A DNA stretch of 64,000 bases from Lingula anatina (lineage: Eukaryota; Brachiopoda; Lingulata; Lingulida; Lingulidae). Each line of letters opens with the position of its first letter. The stretch's first letter is position 1. Shown here piece after piece: positions 27,801-36,600 of this stretch. The notes beneath the pieces are model-generated. The model had not been told where the DNA came from, made no database searches, and saw only the letters and a list, made by a program, of their open reading frames with translations. The position numbers and the translations under genes are program-made. The stretch is taken from NCBI RefSeq assembly GCF_001039355.2, contig NW_019774703.1:146088-210087 (forward strand). The letters are read 5' to 3'.

Positions 27801-30099
27801 AAAACATCAACCGAGATATTCTTCAGAACTTCTTGCAATCTGAAATATTTTTCCTCTTCTTATTTTAATACACATACCTGTCTTTCTCATTAGATCTCAA
27901 CTGAACACTTATTCAGCTATCACTGGCACAACCGCTGAGTAATACAAAGCTTGTTAGTCCACTCACACAGGTTAAAATACAGATCAAAGCGACCAATAAA
28001 TAATATTTCTCTGTTGCCTAGGGGTGATACATTATATATTCCCTGAAAAAATTACTGTACAAAAAATTCAAACATACCTGTGAGTCACACCATCCAAGTA
28101 TATGGCAATTCTTACTAGTATACCAGTATAAACAGTGACAGTAAAATCCAGTGGTTGAAAATTTGTTTCTAGCTCCAAAGGCAAAGATTTAGTAGCAATG
28201 CCAACATAAGTTGTTTGAAAAACAAATGGCATATAGTGCTAACTGGATATTAGCCCGACTTGCTAGCTATTAAAAATCTTTTCTTCTCTGATTGAAAGCC
28301 ACAACTACATCCTTTCTCAATTCTAATGCATACTTATACATGAACTTGCATAAAACCATAGTGACATCTTACATGCTAATATATAAAATATATATCAATA
28401 TCACCTGTCCTTATGGTGCCATTGTTTACATTCCTATCATGGCTACTCACCACAGGTAAGATAACACCCAAAAGATACCTAGACATTTAGGTCTACACGT
28501 TAATGACATTTATATCTTTATTGCTGTGGTGACACACTGTGTTACGCTGCATTCACACAAGAAAAAACATTCAGAATGAACCTGTCCCAGTTTAAGTGTG
28601 TGTTTATGTGTGTGTTTGTGTGTGTGTTAGCATATGTGATGACTTAAAATGAACACGATCAACAGTTGACGAAGTCAGAAAAACATGTATCAAAGTCATC
28701 TGACATCTTCATGACATGATACAAGCTACTTTTCCCCTCAGCTTGTGAACACATCTGGTACAGAGCAGGTTTGCCCTAAAACAGATTATATTACTGTGAA
28801 CATGTCCACATATAGTGGAGTGACACTGCATTAAATTCTCAATGTCTTTTCTTGAGGGTCAAATTACACATCAGTGAAGCATGTCCTTTCTGTGTCACAT
28901 ATGGCAGCATCACTTACCTTGGAGCTTAAAAAGATCTGTGCCATCTTTAAAAAATTCCCTTAAATGCAAAAGTCAATTGAGGGGGGGGGGGTTCTCTTCC
29001 TTATTATACATACATCTTAGAAAGAAAACTTGTTACTAGTAAGTATTTTTTTTTGTTAATTTTTGCAACTGGCTATAGTTGTGTCATCACTTTTTAAAAG
29101 TGGACAGGAGCTATGTATCCACCTAGACAATATATCCCCCTCCACTCTGTATTTCCTAGACACTGTATCCTCCTAGACTCTGTATAATTTCCCTATATAC
29201 ACTATTTTCCTTGAGTTCCAGATGTGTCCTTGATCAAAATATGAATCATTTTCATAACAGCTTTTAACTGTGACAACAGAATAATCACGGATAGGCTGCG
29301 TGCATTTGTTGGTGGTAGTGGTTATGGTGGTGGAGTTACCTGGGAATGTATTCTACAAAACATTCAAAACCACAGCACGTTTACTTCTTTAATCATCATG
29401 TTTCACAATTATCCTGACTGACAGCAAGAGTACCTCCCCATAACATTTATTAGAGCTAAGTGTCACTACTCTTCTGAGCTATCTGGTAAAACAGGTGCAA
29501 ACTGCAGCACAACTGCAACACAGAGACGAAATTAGCTACAAATTGTTCTCTTTCTATAACCATGATATATTCAGCAGTCATAGTTTGTGTTATGAGAAAA
29601 CATACTGTACCAGCCTTGTAGCATAACTGCTGTGTTCTTCTCATAAATATTTGACTAAATAGTTCTTGCTTTCCATAACTGCTTGGCATATGTTCACTTC
29701 ATTAATTCCATCAAATATATGTTACTGAAAGAATTACATATTCAGAGCAACACTGGAATACCTGATAAGGCGACTTCCATACACTACAGTGGTACAACAA
29801 CTCATTAACAGCATAAGTTTTCATTATTCATGAAAGATGTAAGCTACAATAAAATATCAATTTGGGTCTATACACTGGTGGTTTGCAATGATGTGTAGCT
29901 AGTAAAATCAATGTCTATGGGAAGCACTGCAGTGCACACAGTAAAGCCTCTTGGGCAGCTGAAGAGTTTTCTCTGAGTTACACCCCATAACCACACTGCA
30001 TGTGCTCTGGCTCAAGTTTGTCAACTAATCTGTCAGTTTCATTATTTATTTATGACTTTAAACTTAAATTTTAACACTTGAATCAAATCTAATTAAAAT

Positions 30100-30173
<74 letters not shown>

Positions 30174-33100
30174 AACCTTAATCATATTCCCATTTCAGGT
30201 GCACATTCATCCACTACACAAACAAGAGAACATTTAGGACTCGTATCAGATCAATCCAGTCAGGGATTAATTGCATAACACAGCACCTTGTAACACAATA
30301 CCCTAACACTTGTTACATGTCAAATTTTGATTGGAAACCACTAATACTATTATTCTGATACTTTTCTATAGTTATCTCAGTCAAGGCTGATATCATTTGC
30401 TTTAACCTTTACACACCTGTCTGAAATATCCGTGCACTTTACCAGTATATAAATAATATATTTAGCAGTGTCTTCCTTCTTCCATCCAACAAACTGGATA
30501 TTATTTGTCATATTTACACACTGTGCTTGCTAATGCCAGTATAATGTTAGAGGCTAAATGAGTAACATAAAATTGCATTCACCCATATAATCTGTATAAA
30601 GCATATATCATAATGTCCATATTGTTGTGCATTATGGGACTATTAAACCTCTGTAATGCCATATAGCACATGTGCGTTGGTATTGTGTATGTTGCTGATC
30701 TGTTCCATTCATTTCAGATTTATTGATCCAGAATACACATCATGCTATATCTCAATAAAAGATCAAATAATCTGTAAGACTCAAGTAACTGAGCTCACAA
30801 CTGTATCCATGTTTATGTGACTTATCTGAAAGCCCTCTGCTTAACAGGTAGTAAGATTTTATGACCATATGTTCTACTAATTGAATATTTACTGGTTTCT
30901 GATTGTTCCCCCAGGTAATGCTTTAGTGTATATATTGCTGAGCCCTGTCTATATTTTCTATGTGCACTCTATGAGGTTGTGACCATCTAAAAAATAGTCT
31001 GGTAAACAAATGACAAAATTAAACCTGTTTGCGATTAAATACTTTCAATATGTGAGCGTTCTCAATTTGTTTCCTCTTCTGCAATTCTCAGGTATACCTT
31101 TACAAAAATCTGGGCACTATTTGGGTGCGATTTGAGATGTCTGCATACTTGAATAACCTTCACACACCCGCCATTCAAAAGACTGCCTTGCATCATAACT
31201 CACTGCAGCTTTTTTTTACTGAATATTAGATTGCCTCATTAAACACACAGTTAGTTGTAAAAGGATCAAATTTCTCAGCAAACAACTGAGTCTAAGACTG
31301 GATAACTTGTAAATAAACAGGATCACAATATAAAGGTGGAGGATGGAGGTTTTCAGCCTCCTATGTGGTTGGCAATGTGGTACACACTAATAGCCTGTAC
31401 ATGTATAACTCAACAGTCTAATGGGATCTACAATGAAGTCTAAATGTTTAGGAAATGACTAGTTAACTGATTTCACAAATTTTCATTGATTTCACAGAAC
31501 AAATAACTGCACTAGAAATGATGTTTCCAATTCTTAACACTATCACTTCTACTTCATAAAACTTCTATACCAAGGTCACATATTCTATCTGATAACCAGG
31601 TGACCTTACAACAGCCTGGACCGTTATAAAGGAGCTACCTGACACATACATCGATCAATTCCAGTAAGATCAAATGTACGTTTTAAGTGTTTGGGAGTCA
31701 GTAACTGTAATACAAAACCTATAATTTTAACATAACAACAAAGTTCATTTTTTTATGTATTAGAATCTGGGCTTAAACTGAAATGCCACCTACCTGATAC
31801 CACTGACACCAACAAAAATTGACAGATTTTGTCAATGAATTGATTCTGATAACAAAGGGAGCACTGTACCAAATGTATTTTTCTCTAGTTCTTTTAAAGA
31901 CCTTGTGCAACCTTGTGCCGAATAAATTTATCCCAACTAGATGCTTTTATCTCATCATGATATATTTCTTTTGGTTTTCCCACATTTTTGTTTTCAAAGA
32001 CAAACAGCTTCTATAACAACATATAAATTGAAAAGAAAGAAAGAAATGGTGTATCCAGCTTGTTAACAAAAGCAAACCATTATAAAGTACAAAAAATCTT
32101 GAAAATTAGAATTTCATCTGCAAAATTCTATTTAATGCTCTTGTCAAAAGCAAATAAGGATTGGAGTTTGAAAAAAAAAGTAATGAATTTAAAAACAATG
32201 TTACCAATTTGAAAAGTTACAATCTCATCTCAGAAACCCCATTTCTCAGCTTCCATATGTTAATTTCAAAATAATCACATTGTAAAAAGACAGTGTCGTG
32301 AACATGCTTTCTTCACTGTCTTGCTGGGTTATAATACTTATAAAAATTTTCAAAATAAGGATTGGGATAATTCTAAAACTTCTTTTGACCAAATGATATT
32401 TAAAGTAAATAATGTTCCTTAAGTTCATTTCAAGGTTATAATAACAAACTTATTGAATTATAATTGCAAATATGACCTACAGTGTATTACTACTAAGTGA
32501 AGGAAAAGGGGGGAATTTTTGTTTGGCACACGTAATTCTGAAGAAAAAATCTTAATCCTTACTTACAAAAATATGGAAAAACGGTTTCAGAATACGTTAA
32601 TAGTGACAAACATGAAAAATAGTCAGCTACTTTGAAGTATGGGATTAACACATAAATACGTAAACATGGCAGGGATTTATTAATTTTTTTCCAAATAAAA
32701 TCAAATCAATTAATATTCAGTAGTTACAACTCTGGATTTACATGCTATATTTATCATGTCTACTTTTGCAACTCCGCTGAGAGGGTGAAAATATTTCATT
32801 GTTCAAATTACCATTTAACCATTATATAAGTAGTACCATCCTGTCAATGTTAAAACGGCTTATCAATATTATTGATCACCGAGTTCTCCGATAATTTTTT
32901 ACTAAAAAGTCTCACTATGAAAGGGCGTATAAATTCCAGAAATACTTCTTCAACTCGCTCGCTTACTTGCAAGCTGCAAATGCCATTACTGACGGAAAAC
33001 AGACGTCATTTACACAGAACGTCAAAGCGTAGTACAGGCAATACCGTCAAATAACTGCAGTTGCTTGGGACTCCAATTTGCGCAGAACTTCAGAAGCATA

Positions 33101-33300
33101 TGAAAACACCAAAGAAAATACTTCTGTTAATGGTTAATTTGCTTACCCATACTACTGTGCGTTTTCTTCTTGGGTTGATCTTGTCACTCTCTTATTGTTG
33201 CAGTAAAGTTATGTTTGTCTAGCAGAGAAAACTGTAAATGGATTTGGGCGGCATCACGAAACCAAACACCTGGCAGCCATTTTCAGTCAGAATGAGGTCA
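1072..33300 (-). CDS. Gene A: unrecognised Ser/Pro-rich protein gene, 5' part, six exons
   Basis: I rebuilt this gene from exons with consensus splice sites and matching phases. In minus-strand order they are 33147 (5'UTR plus ATG-G), 14799-14879, 9762-9808, 4850-4912, 4021-4174 and 1072-1134. Exons 2, 4 and 5 also appear as second-haplotype copies at 17218-17298, 2841-2903 and 2008-2161. Phases run 1, 1, 0, 0, 1, 1 without conflict, giving about 137 codons before the gene leaves the window at the left. The product starts MATDTMQPVANG and is rich in Ser, Pro, Asn and Gly, with no membrane segment or catalytic motif. It looks like a disordered N-terminal region. A stretch SPNFHRPE faintly recalls the FHRP segment of abLIM/dematin linkers, but this is not enough to name it. 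Single-base differences between the two copies of exon 4 are synonymous in the chosen frame, which supports coding. The gene is head-to-head with fax1. Confidence 0.65.
2008..2161 (-). CDS. Gene A exon 5, haplotype copy 1
   Basis: This 154-nt exon (phase 0 in, 1 out) has the acceptor TTATTATTTCAG and the donor GTTTGTG. It encodes GDSLGSSGRSFEFGKF at its start and GKPLSPNFHRP at its end, about 51 residues. It repeats at 4021-4174 with the same protein. The two copies sit in a contig-overlap duplication, so they are probably two alleles of one exon. The donor is weaker than usual. Confidence 0.6.
2841..2903 (-). CDS. Gene A exon 4, haplotype copy 1
   Basis: This 63-nt phase 0-0 exon encodes FRSPSPYSTSSQSSSEGFRK plus Arg. 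It differs from the copy at 4850-4912 by two third-position changes (CCT/CCC and TAT/TAC), both synonymous in this frame. The other two frames contain a stop or give an incompatible phase. The donor is GTAAGG. The acceptor follows a pyrimidine tract ending GTGAGCAG. Confidence 0.6.
3894..3894. other. Single N, contig join
   Basis: A one-base N at the join of overlap pair 1. It probably stands for a gap of unknown or negative size. Confidence 0.7.
4021..4174 (-). CDS. Gene A exon 5, haplotype copy 2
   Basis: This is the second copy of the 154-nt exon, offset by 2013 bases from 2008-2161, with the same splice sites and translation. It directly follows the 4850-4912 exon in transcription order, in matching phase (0). 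If both duplicate sets were spliced into one mRNA, the phase-1 exit here would meet a phase-0 exon at 2903 and shift the frame. This favours one real exon seen as two alleles. Confidence 0.55.
4850..4912 (-). CDS. Gene A exon 4, haplotype copy 2
   Basis: This is the second copy of the 63-nt Ser/Pro-rich exon, with donor GTAAGG and a pyrimidine tract before GAGCAG. It differs from 2841-2903 only at synonymous positions. It is preceded in the transcript by the 47-nt exon at 9762-9808, which leaves in phase 0 as required. Confidence 0.6.
7921..7970 (+). repeat. G-rich minisatellite
   Basis: Three GTGCA-separated runs of seven or more G (TGCAGGGGGGG units) follow a GAGGGGTGTGG start. It could form a G-quadruplex. 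Confidence 0.8.
8297..8339 (+). repeat. (CT)n(CA)n microsatellite
   Basis: A short CT run is followed by TA and about a dozen CA units with one interruption. Confidence 0.85.
8347..8901. mobile_element. About 550-bp non-autonomous DNA transposon in gene A intron
   Basis: The left end ATACCCCCTTCACACTAC is the inverted match of the right end GTAGTGTGAACAGGGTAT. AT may be the flanking duplication. The interior is GC-richer than the intron and contains ATGCGC-type motifs and an open minus frame (8438-8707) with no recognised domain. Confidence 0.6.
9416..9588. mobile_element. 173-bp MITE with GGGGTAGCGCTA ends
   Basis: It begins GGGGTAGCGCTAAG and ends CTAGCGCTACCCC. The inner arms share TTAGCCAAAT-type sequence. 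No clear target duplication. Confidence 0.65.
9762..9808 (-). CDS. Gene A exon 3
   Basis: This 47-nt exon has acceptor CTAATTCTAG and donor GTGAGT. Joined to the phase-1 exit of exon 2 it reads S-SPMSMDGQLSPSDQV and leaves in phase 0, which is exactly what the next exon (FRSPSPYS...) needs. I found it by looking for an exon of length 2 mod 3 in this interval, so the phase match is useful but not independent proof. Confidence 0.55.
12084..12260 (-). other. Charged, GC-rich open frame of unknown status
   Basis: A 58-codon frame starts MLAIQKQMLLQKLATRSNIS, continues with KEKRNEIADIRVEAKEVKEA, and ends at a stop overlapping a GTGAGT donor-like site. The amphipathic, charged sequence looks protein-like and is GC-richer than the flanks. 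It has no clear acceptor and its phase does not fit gene A exons 2 and 3, so it may be a repeat relic or a separate exon. Confidence 0.25.
12819..12871 (+). repeat. (AAAT)n microsatellite
   Basis: About thirteen uninterrupted AAAT units, preceded by an A-run and followed by a CT-repeat patch near 12900. Confidence 0.9.
13961..16385 (+). repeat. Contig-overlap duplication 2, copy A
   Basis: This about 2.4 kb block ends directly at the N of 16386 and matches 16387-18801. It contains gene A exon 2. Confidence 0.85.
14799..14879 (-). CDS. Gene A exon 2, haplotype copy 1
   Basis: This 81-nt exon, phase 1 in and out, has acceptor GGTTCTATTCCAG and a perfect GTAAGT donor. It encodes TDTMQPVANGPSNPDVKVNG followed by DPSSSV. 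The upstream exon at 33147 ends ATG-G, so the join gives the start M-A-T-D-T-M. The internal ATG at codon 5 could also be a start. A sequence-identical exon lies at 17218-17298 in the duplicated block. Confidence 0.65.
16386..16386. other. Single N, contig join
   Basis: A one-base N at the join of overlap pair 2. The duplicated block ends on one side and restarts on the other. Confidence 0.75.
16387..18801 (+). repeat. Contig-overlap duplication 2, copy B
   Basis: This begins directly after the N and runs on into unique intron at 18802. It contains the second copy of gene A exon 2. Confidence 0.85.
17218..17298 (-). CDS. Gene A exon 2, haplotype copy 2
   Basis: This 81-nt exon is identical to 14799-14879, with the same splice sites, inside the contig-overlap pair 13961-16385/16387-18801. 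Being phase 1-1 it could be included twice without a frameshift, so frame alone cannot rule out a real tandem exon. The dovetail at the N of 16386 makes an allelic copy more likely. Confidence 0.55.
18802..24531 (-). other. Gene A intron 1 segment
   Basis: AT-rich sequence with short chance frames. I see no supported exon, RNA gene or structured repeat. Confidence 0.4.
24532..24765 (-). CDS. Possible alternative first exon of gene A
   Basis: An open frame starts at an ATG near 24762 (MQSGSWDGIKIASNTGE...) and runs about 77 codons to a GTAAGT donor after TGTCAG, leaving in phase 1. That phase would join exon 2 (ATDTMQPV) in frame. The stretch is richer in GC than the surrounding intron. It could equally be a non-coding 5' exon or chance. 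No acceptor is evident upstream, which fits a first exon. Confidence 0.35.
27234..27288 (-). CDS. Possible alternative N-terminal exon of gene A (55 nt)
   Basis: This 55-nt segment lies between TGTACAG and a GTAAAT donor. In phase 0 it reads PASTSKVEMKEQLLLPST and leaves in phase 1, which is compatible with exon 2. Entered after the ATG-G of the 33147 exon it hits a stop, so it would only work with the start at 28918-28944. Support is splice consensus and phase only. Confidence 0.35.
28918..28944 (-). CDS. Possible alternative start exon MAQIFLSSK
   Basis: An ATG in good context (AAAGATGG) is followed by eight codons and a strong AAG-GTAAGT donor in phase 0. This joins in frame to the 55-nt exon at 27234-27288 and then to exon 2. 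No acceptor is evident upstream, which fits a first exon with an unknown 5' end. It is short, so chance cannot be ruled out. Confidence 0.3.
30101..30172 (+). repeat. (CT)n(AT)n compound microsatellite
   Basis: About sixteen CT units run directly into about twenty AT units, within gene A's first intron. Confidence 0.95.
33147..33300 (-). CDS. Gene A first exon: 5'UTR and start codon
   Basis: The exon ends at a GTAAGC donor (cttac at 33142-33146) immediately after ATG-G at 33147-33150, so only the Met codon and one base are coding here. Joined to exon 2 it gives MATDTMQPV. Two short upstream ORFs are visible in the leader (a MAARCLVS and a MPPKSIYSFLC peptide, each ended by a stop), which could damp translation. 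An AAAATGGC motif near 33275, in YY1-site style, is a common feature of promoters and 5' leaders. The transcription start is not defined by sequence, so the upper boundary is approximate. Confidence 0.5.
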
Positions 33301-33311
33301 ACTAGAGGTCA
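33295..33311 (+). promoter_or_regulatory. Perfect DR5 direct repeat of AGGTCA (retinoic-acid-response type)
   Basis: Two exact AGGTCA half-sites (33295-33300 and 33306-33311) are separated by five bases (ACTAG). DR5 is the classic binding arrangement for RAR/RXR heterodimers. It lies between the gene A first exon and the fax1 start codon, about 250 bases upstream of the fax1 ATG, so it could act on either or both genes. Function is inferred from the motif and its position. Confidence 0.5.
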
Positions 33312-33564
33312 ACATGACGGCTTGATCGTAGACTCGTCTCTGTGCGGGAGGCATTAGGGAGTTAGGTAGAAAACAAACTATGATTTCCATAGGTACAGAA
33401 CTTAAATATTTTCACTATGTGATGTTAATGTAACTCCATTATCAAACTGAAAATTTAGTTTGACTTAGTTCCAAACAGTAGGCCCAGAGCATTTATGATA
33501 GAAAACCAAATACCCCTTGTGGCGCAGTCCTATGTCCCAGGACAGCGACATCTGAAAAGTCGCA
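33301..33564. promoter_or_regulatory. Head-to-head intergenic region of gene A and fax1
   Basis: About 260 bases separate the gene A leader (minus) from the fax1 start codon (plus), so the two genes probably share a bidirectional promoter. I see no clear TATA box at a fixed distance. The DR5 element sits at the gene A side. The interval must also contain the fax1 5'UTR. Confidence 0.45.
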
Positions 33565-33668
33565 ATGGAGGGGCTCAGAGATGTAATGGGAACCTTGTGG
33601 TTTAAAGTTGGCTGCTCCGTGGCAAGCGTTGTTTTAGGATACGTTATTGTGAAGAGGCTCACAAGAAG
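33565..33668 (+). CDS. fax1 exon 1: N-terminal membrane anchor
   Basis: This exon encodes MEGLRDVMGTLWFKVGCSVA followed by SVVLGYVIVKRLTRR and ends in phase 2 at AG-GTATAT. It is a short N-terminus, a single hydrophobic helix and a basic patch. It is clearly related to fax2 exon 1 (shared WFK, GYVIVKR and TRR) but much more diverged than exons 2 and 3. Confidence 0.8.
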
Positions 33669-36600
33669 GTATATAGAAAATAGTGGGCTGGGCCTGGCAA
33701 AAATATGGCTTTAAAAAACACATCAGATAATGTAGATCTACATGTACGCCTGATTTCACAACTGCGACAGAACTTGCAGCTGCAATGCAGAGTCACGCTT
33801 GTGTGGTTGTGCAAGATGCGGCAAAATTCATGCTGTGTGGTTGAATGGCAAAAGTCAGTCTCTCCTATTTTACTGTTAGGACCGAGCTCAGGTTTAAAAG
33901 TTCCTAGTGTACTAATCATGACTTATAGTCGCAATGTGGGGCGTCATACACTGAATAGATTAAATTGTAGATGCGTAGAACTTGACACTGAAATTCCTTT
34001 ACATAGAAGCTTATATGTTTTCTAAGCAGGTTTGTTTAAGAGAAACTTGCTTCAACATTTATCTTATTTTACATGCCAATTTTGTCATTTATATTTTTGG
34101 TATAATTTTGACATGAAATGGTAAATGTATTACATTCTTTGGATATCAAAAATATTGTGATAGGGGGTGGGTGGATGTGGATTAAAACCACTATTTCAGT
34201 TTCCTTACTACAAATTATTAACCTTTTTATTTCTATCTAAGATAAATTTCTTTTCTTTTCTCATTGTTAGGCAATTAACACTTTAATCATATTGCAATTT
34301 GTTTTCTTTGTCATTTTCTTTACATGATTTATCAAATTCAGTTGAACAATATTGGCTGGGTATGCCTCTTAATTAATATCAAGTATTATTTGTCTTTAAC
34401 ACTTATTGTTATAGAGAAAGATATATGATATGAGATGAAAATACAAAATTACAGGTGTACACATTACAAATAAAGCAACACTAGTTTAACGTAAGAAAAC
34501 GGACCAACTCCATGAATTTGCATACATCATATTCTGTTGACTATTAATATATTCAAGGCCAAATACACTATGTTCGATAAAGTTTTCTATTGAGATTGGT
34601 TGTGCTTACACAATTAAGTGGATCACCAATGGACTAGTCTTATAAAGTTACCATTAACTGGATATCCGAGCTGCAGGTGACTTTGAGTAAGCACATCATA
34701 GAAACTATAGAACCGGTTTCATCAAGGTACATAACAGCACTCGGTTATATGGAGGTGAATCACTGTTGATTAAACTCTGTTGAGGCTTATTTAGAGAGTG
34801 CAGGCTTGGAAAAACATTTTTTTTTTTTTTTGATTCATCAAATAATCTTGGTATATACCTTGATAATTTCAGGGAGTTTTGGGGACCGTCTAAGTATGGG
34901 AACCCTGTCTAAGATTACATAACCCATAAATGTTGGCTGTCTTCAGAGTAAACAGCTAGATAGCTCTGTACAGGTTGCCTTGATCAGAACTGCTCAGCTG
35001 TTGTAGGTAGAATCAGATTGTTGTTGTTGTTATTGCATATAAAATATGTATTGTAGTATCCTAGATTTATCATAAATCTTCTGTGCTGAAGTCATGACCC
35101 CCAGTTGGCAGAAAATCATTGAAGAAAAGGGTAGTTTATGGTATTGCTACTAGAAACTGCATCTCACCTGATTTAAAAAATGCCCAAATGGCCCATAAGA
35201 TTTTAACTTCCTTTTATTTTTCATCTTTTTAAGAAGCTTTGGCATACTTCCAAAGTTAAGTTACATACTGATTGACATGGTATGAAATGACTACTTCTGA
35301 ATTCTGCACATGCAGCCATTTACTTTTGCTCTTTGGCAGATCTAGGAAACTGTTTCTTTTTTAACAAAGAAAGGGTAGGGAGAGGGAATGGGCCCACATT
35401 TTGTTTTGATGATCCTTTTGAGAGGGCTAGGAACATTATAGTAGCTATGTCTGCTATTTTATTGTGTGAACAGGATGACCATCTTGAACTTAATACATGA
35501 GAGAAATGCCATTATATCACTGAGTAACTTTTTTTGATCTGATTGGTTGATAAGTGCCGAATATTGTCTCTGAGTTATTGAATTAGGCTCACAGATGTTA
35601 CTGCATATATAATAAAGGCTCTGATTTTTTTCATATTTTTGTCGTGTACACTTCAAAAATTTTAATATACAGACACTGGATGTATCTGATTTTAAGTTAT
35701 AAGCCACCCTTTTCCATCAATGTCATTTTACCCGTCAGATTATAAACTCTCATTTATTGTCACTTAGTTTATTATGCTGACATTGGCACATTGACTTTGA
35801 TTGTGTCAGTGTTTTAGTTCTAATTATGGAAGTTTGTGTGGAGTCTCTCTGCATCCTTCACACCAACACACTATGCTAAAATGCACTGTGCTTACCCTTT
35901 TACTCATGGATTGCAGTCCAGCATATAAACCCTGATGTAAAACTGAGATGATATGTTTTTGGTGAAAAACCCTTCTTCAGCACATGCGTTGAACAACTTG
36001 GTTGAATGTAAAATTTTGATATTTCAGAGAGAAGAAAATTGCCCCCAAAGACACAGTGATCCTATATCAAATAGGGCGTGGTCCCAAAGCACCAAGTATT
36101 TCACCTTTTCCATTGAAGCTGGAAACATATCTAAGGATGGCTAAAATTCCTTATGAGGTATGCAATAAACAGTCTGATATGAGTTTTTTGACATTAAAAT
36201 TTTAAGTATAGATAGCGTAGTCATAGTGAGATCAAGTTTAGATGACAATTGAGAATCTTTGTTTTTTGATTAACTTACATTGTGCATGACTGCAAGACAT
36301 CTGGAGACATTTTTCTAATAGCTTGGAAAGGATCAAGTTCTTAGTAAAAGGTACTCTCTCAGTGATTGGGAAGGTTCAAACCACCCATGGGACAATGGCC
36401 CCTCCTGGGTAACCCTTAATGGGCCATTTGCATATCAATGGGCCATTGATTGACATTTATGGGCCAATTTTAAACATTACAAATATATTTGAAATATCTG
36501 TATCAATATTTTTGGGAATAATATGATAAGGTTTTGCAGTTAAACTTTGTTAATATATTTATTTAGTTAAGACTTTTATTTGTCTTTTTCAATAAAACCA

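Larger units (their letters stand above)
24766..33146 (-). other. Gene A intron 1 segment with possible alternative first exons
   Basis: Apart from the candidate exons at 27234 and 28918 and the CT/AT microsatellite, I see only AT-rich intron. Confidence 0.4.
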
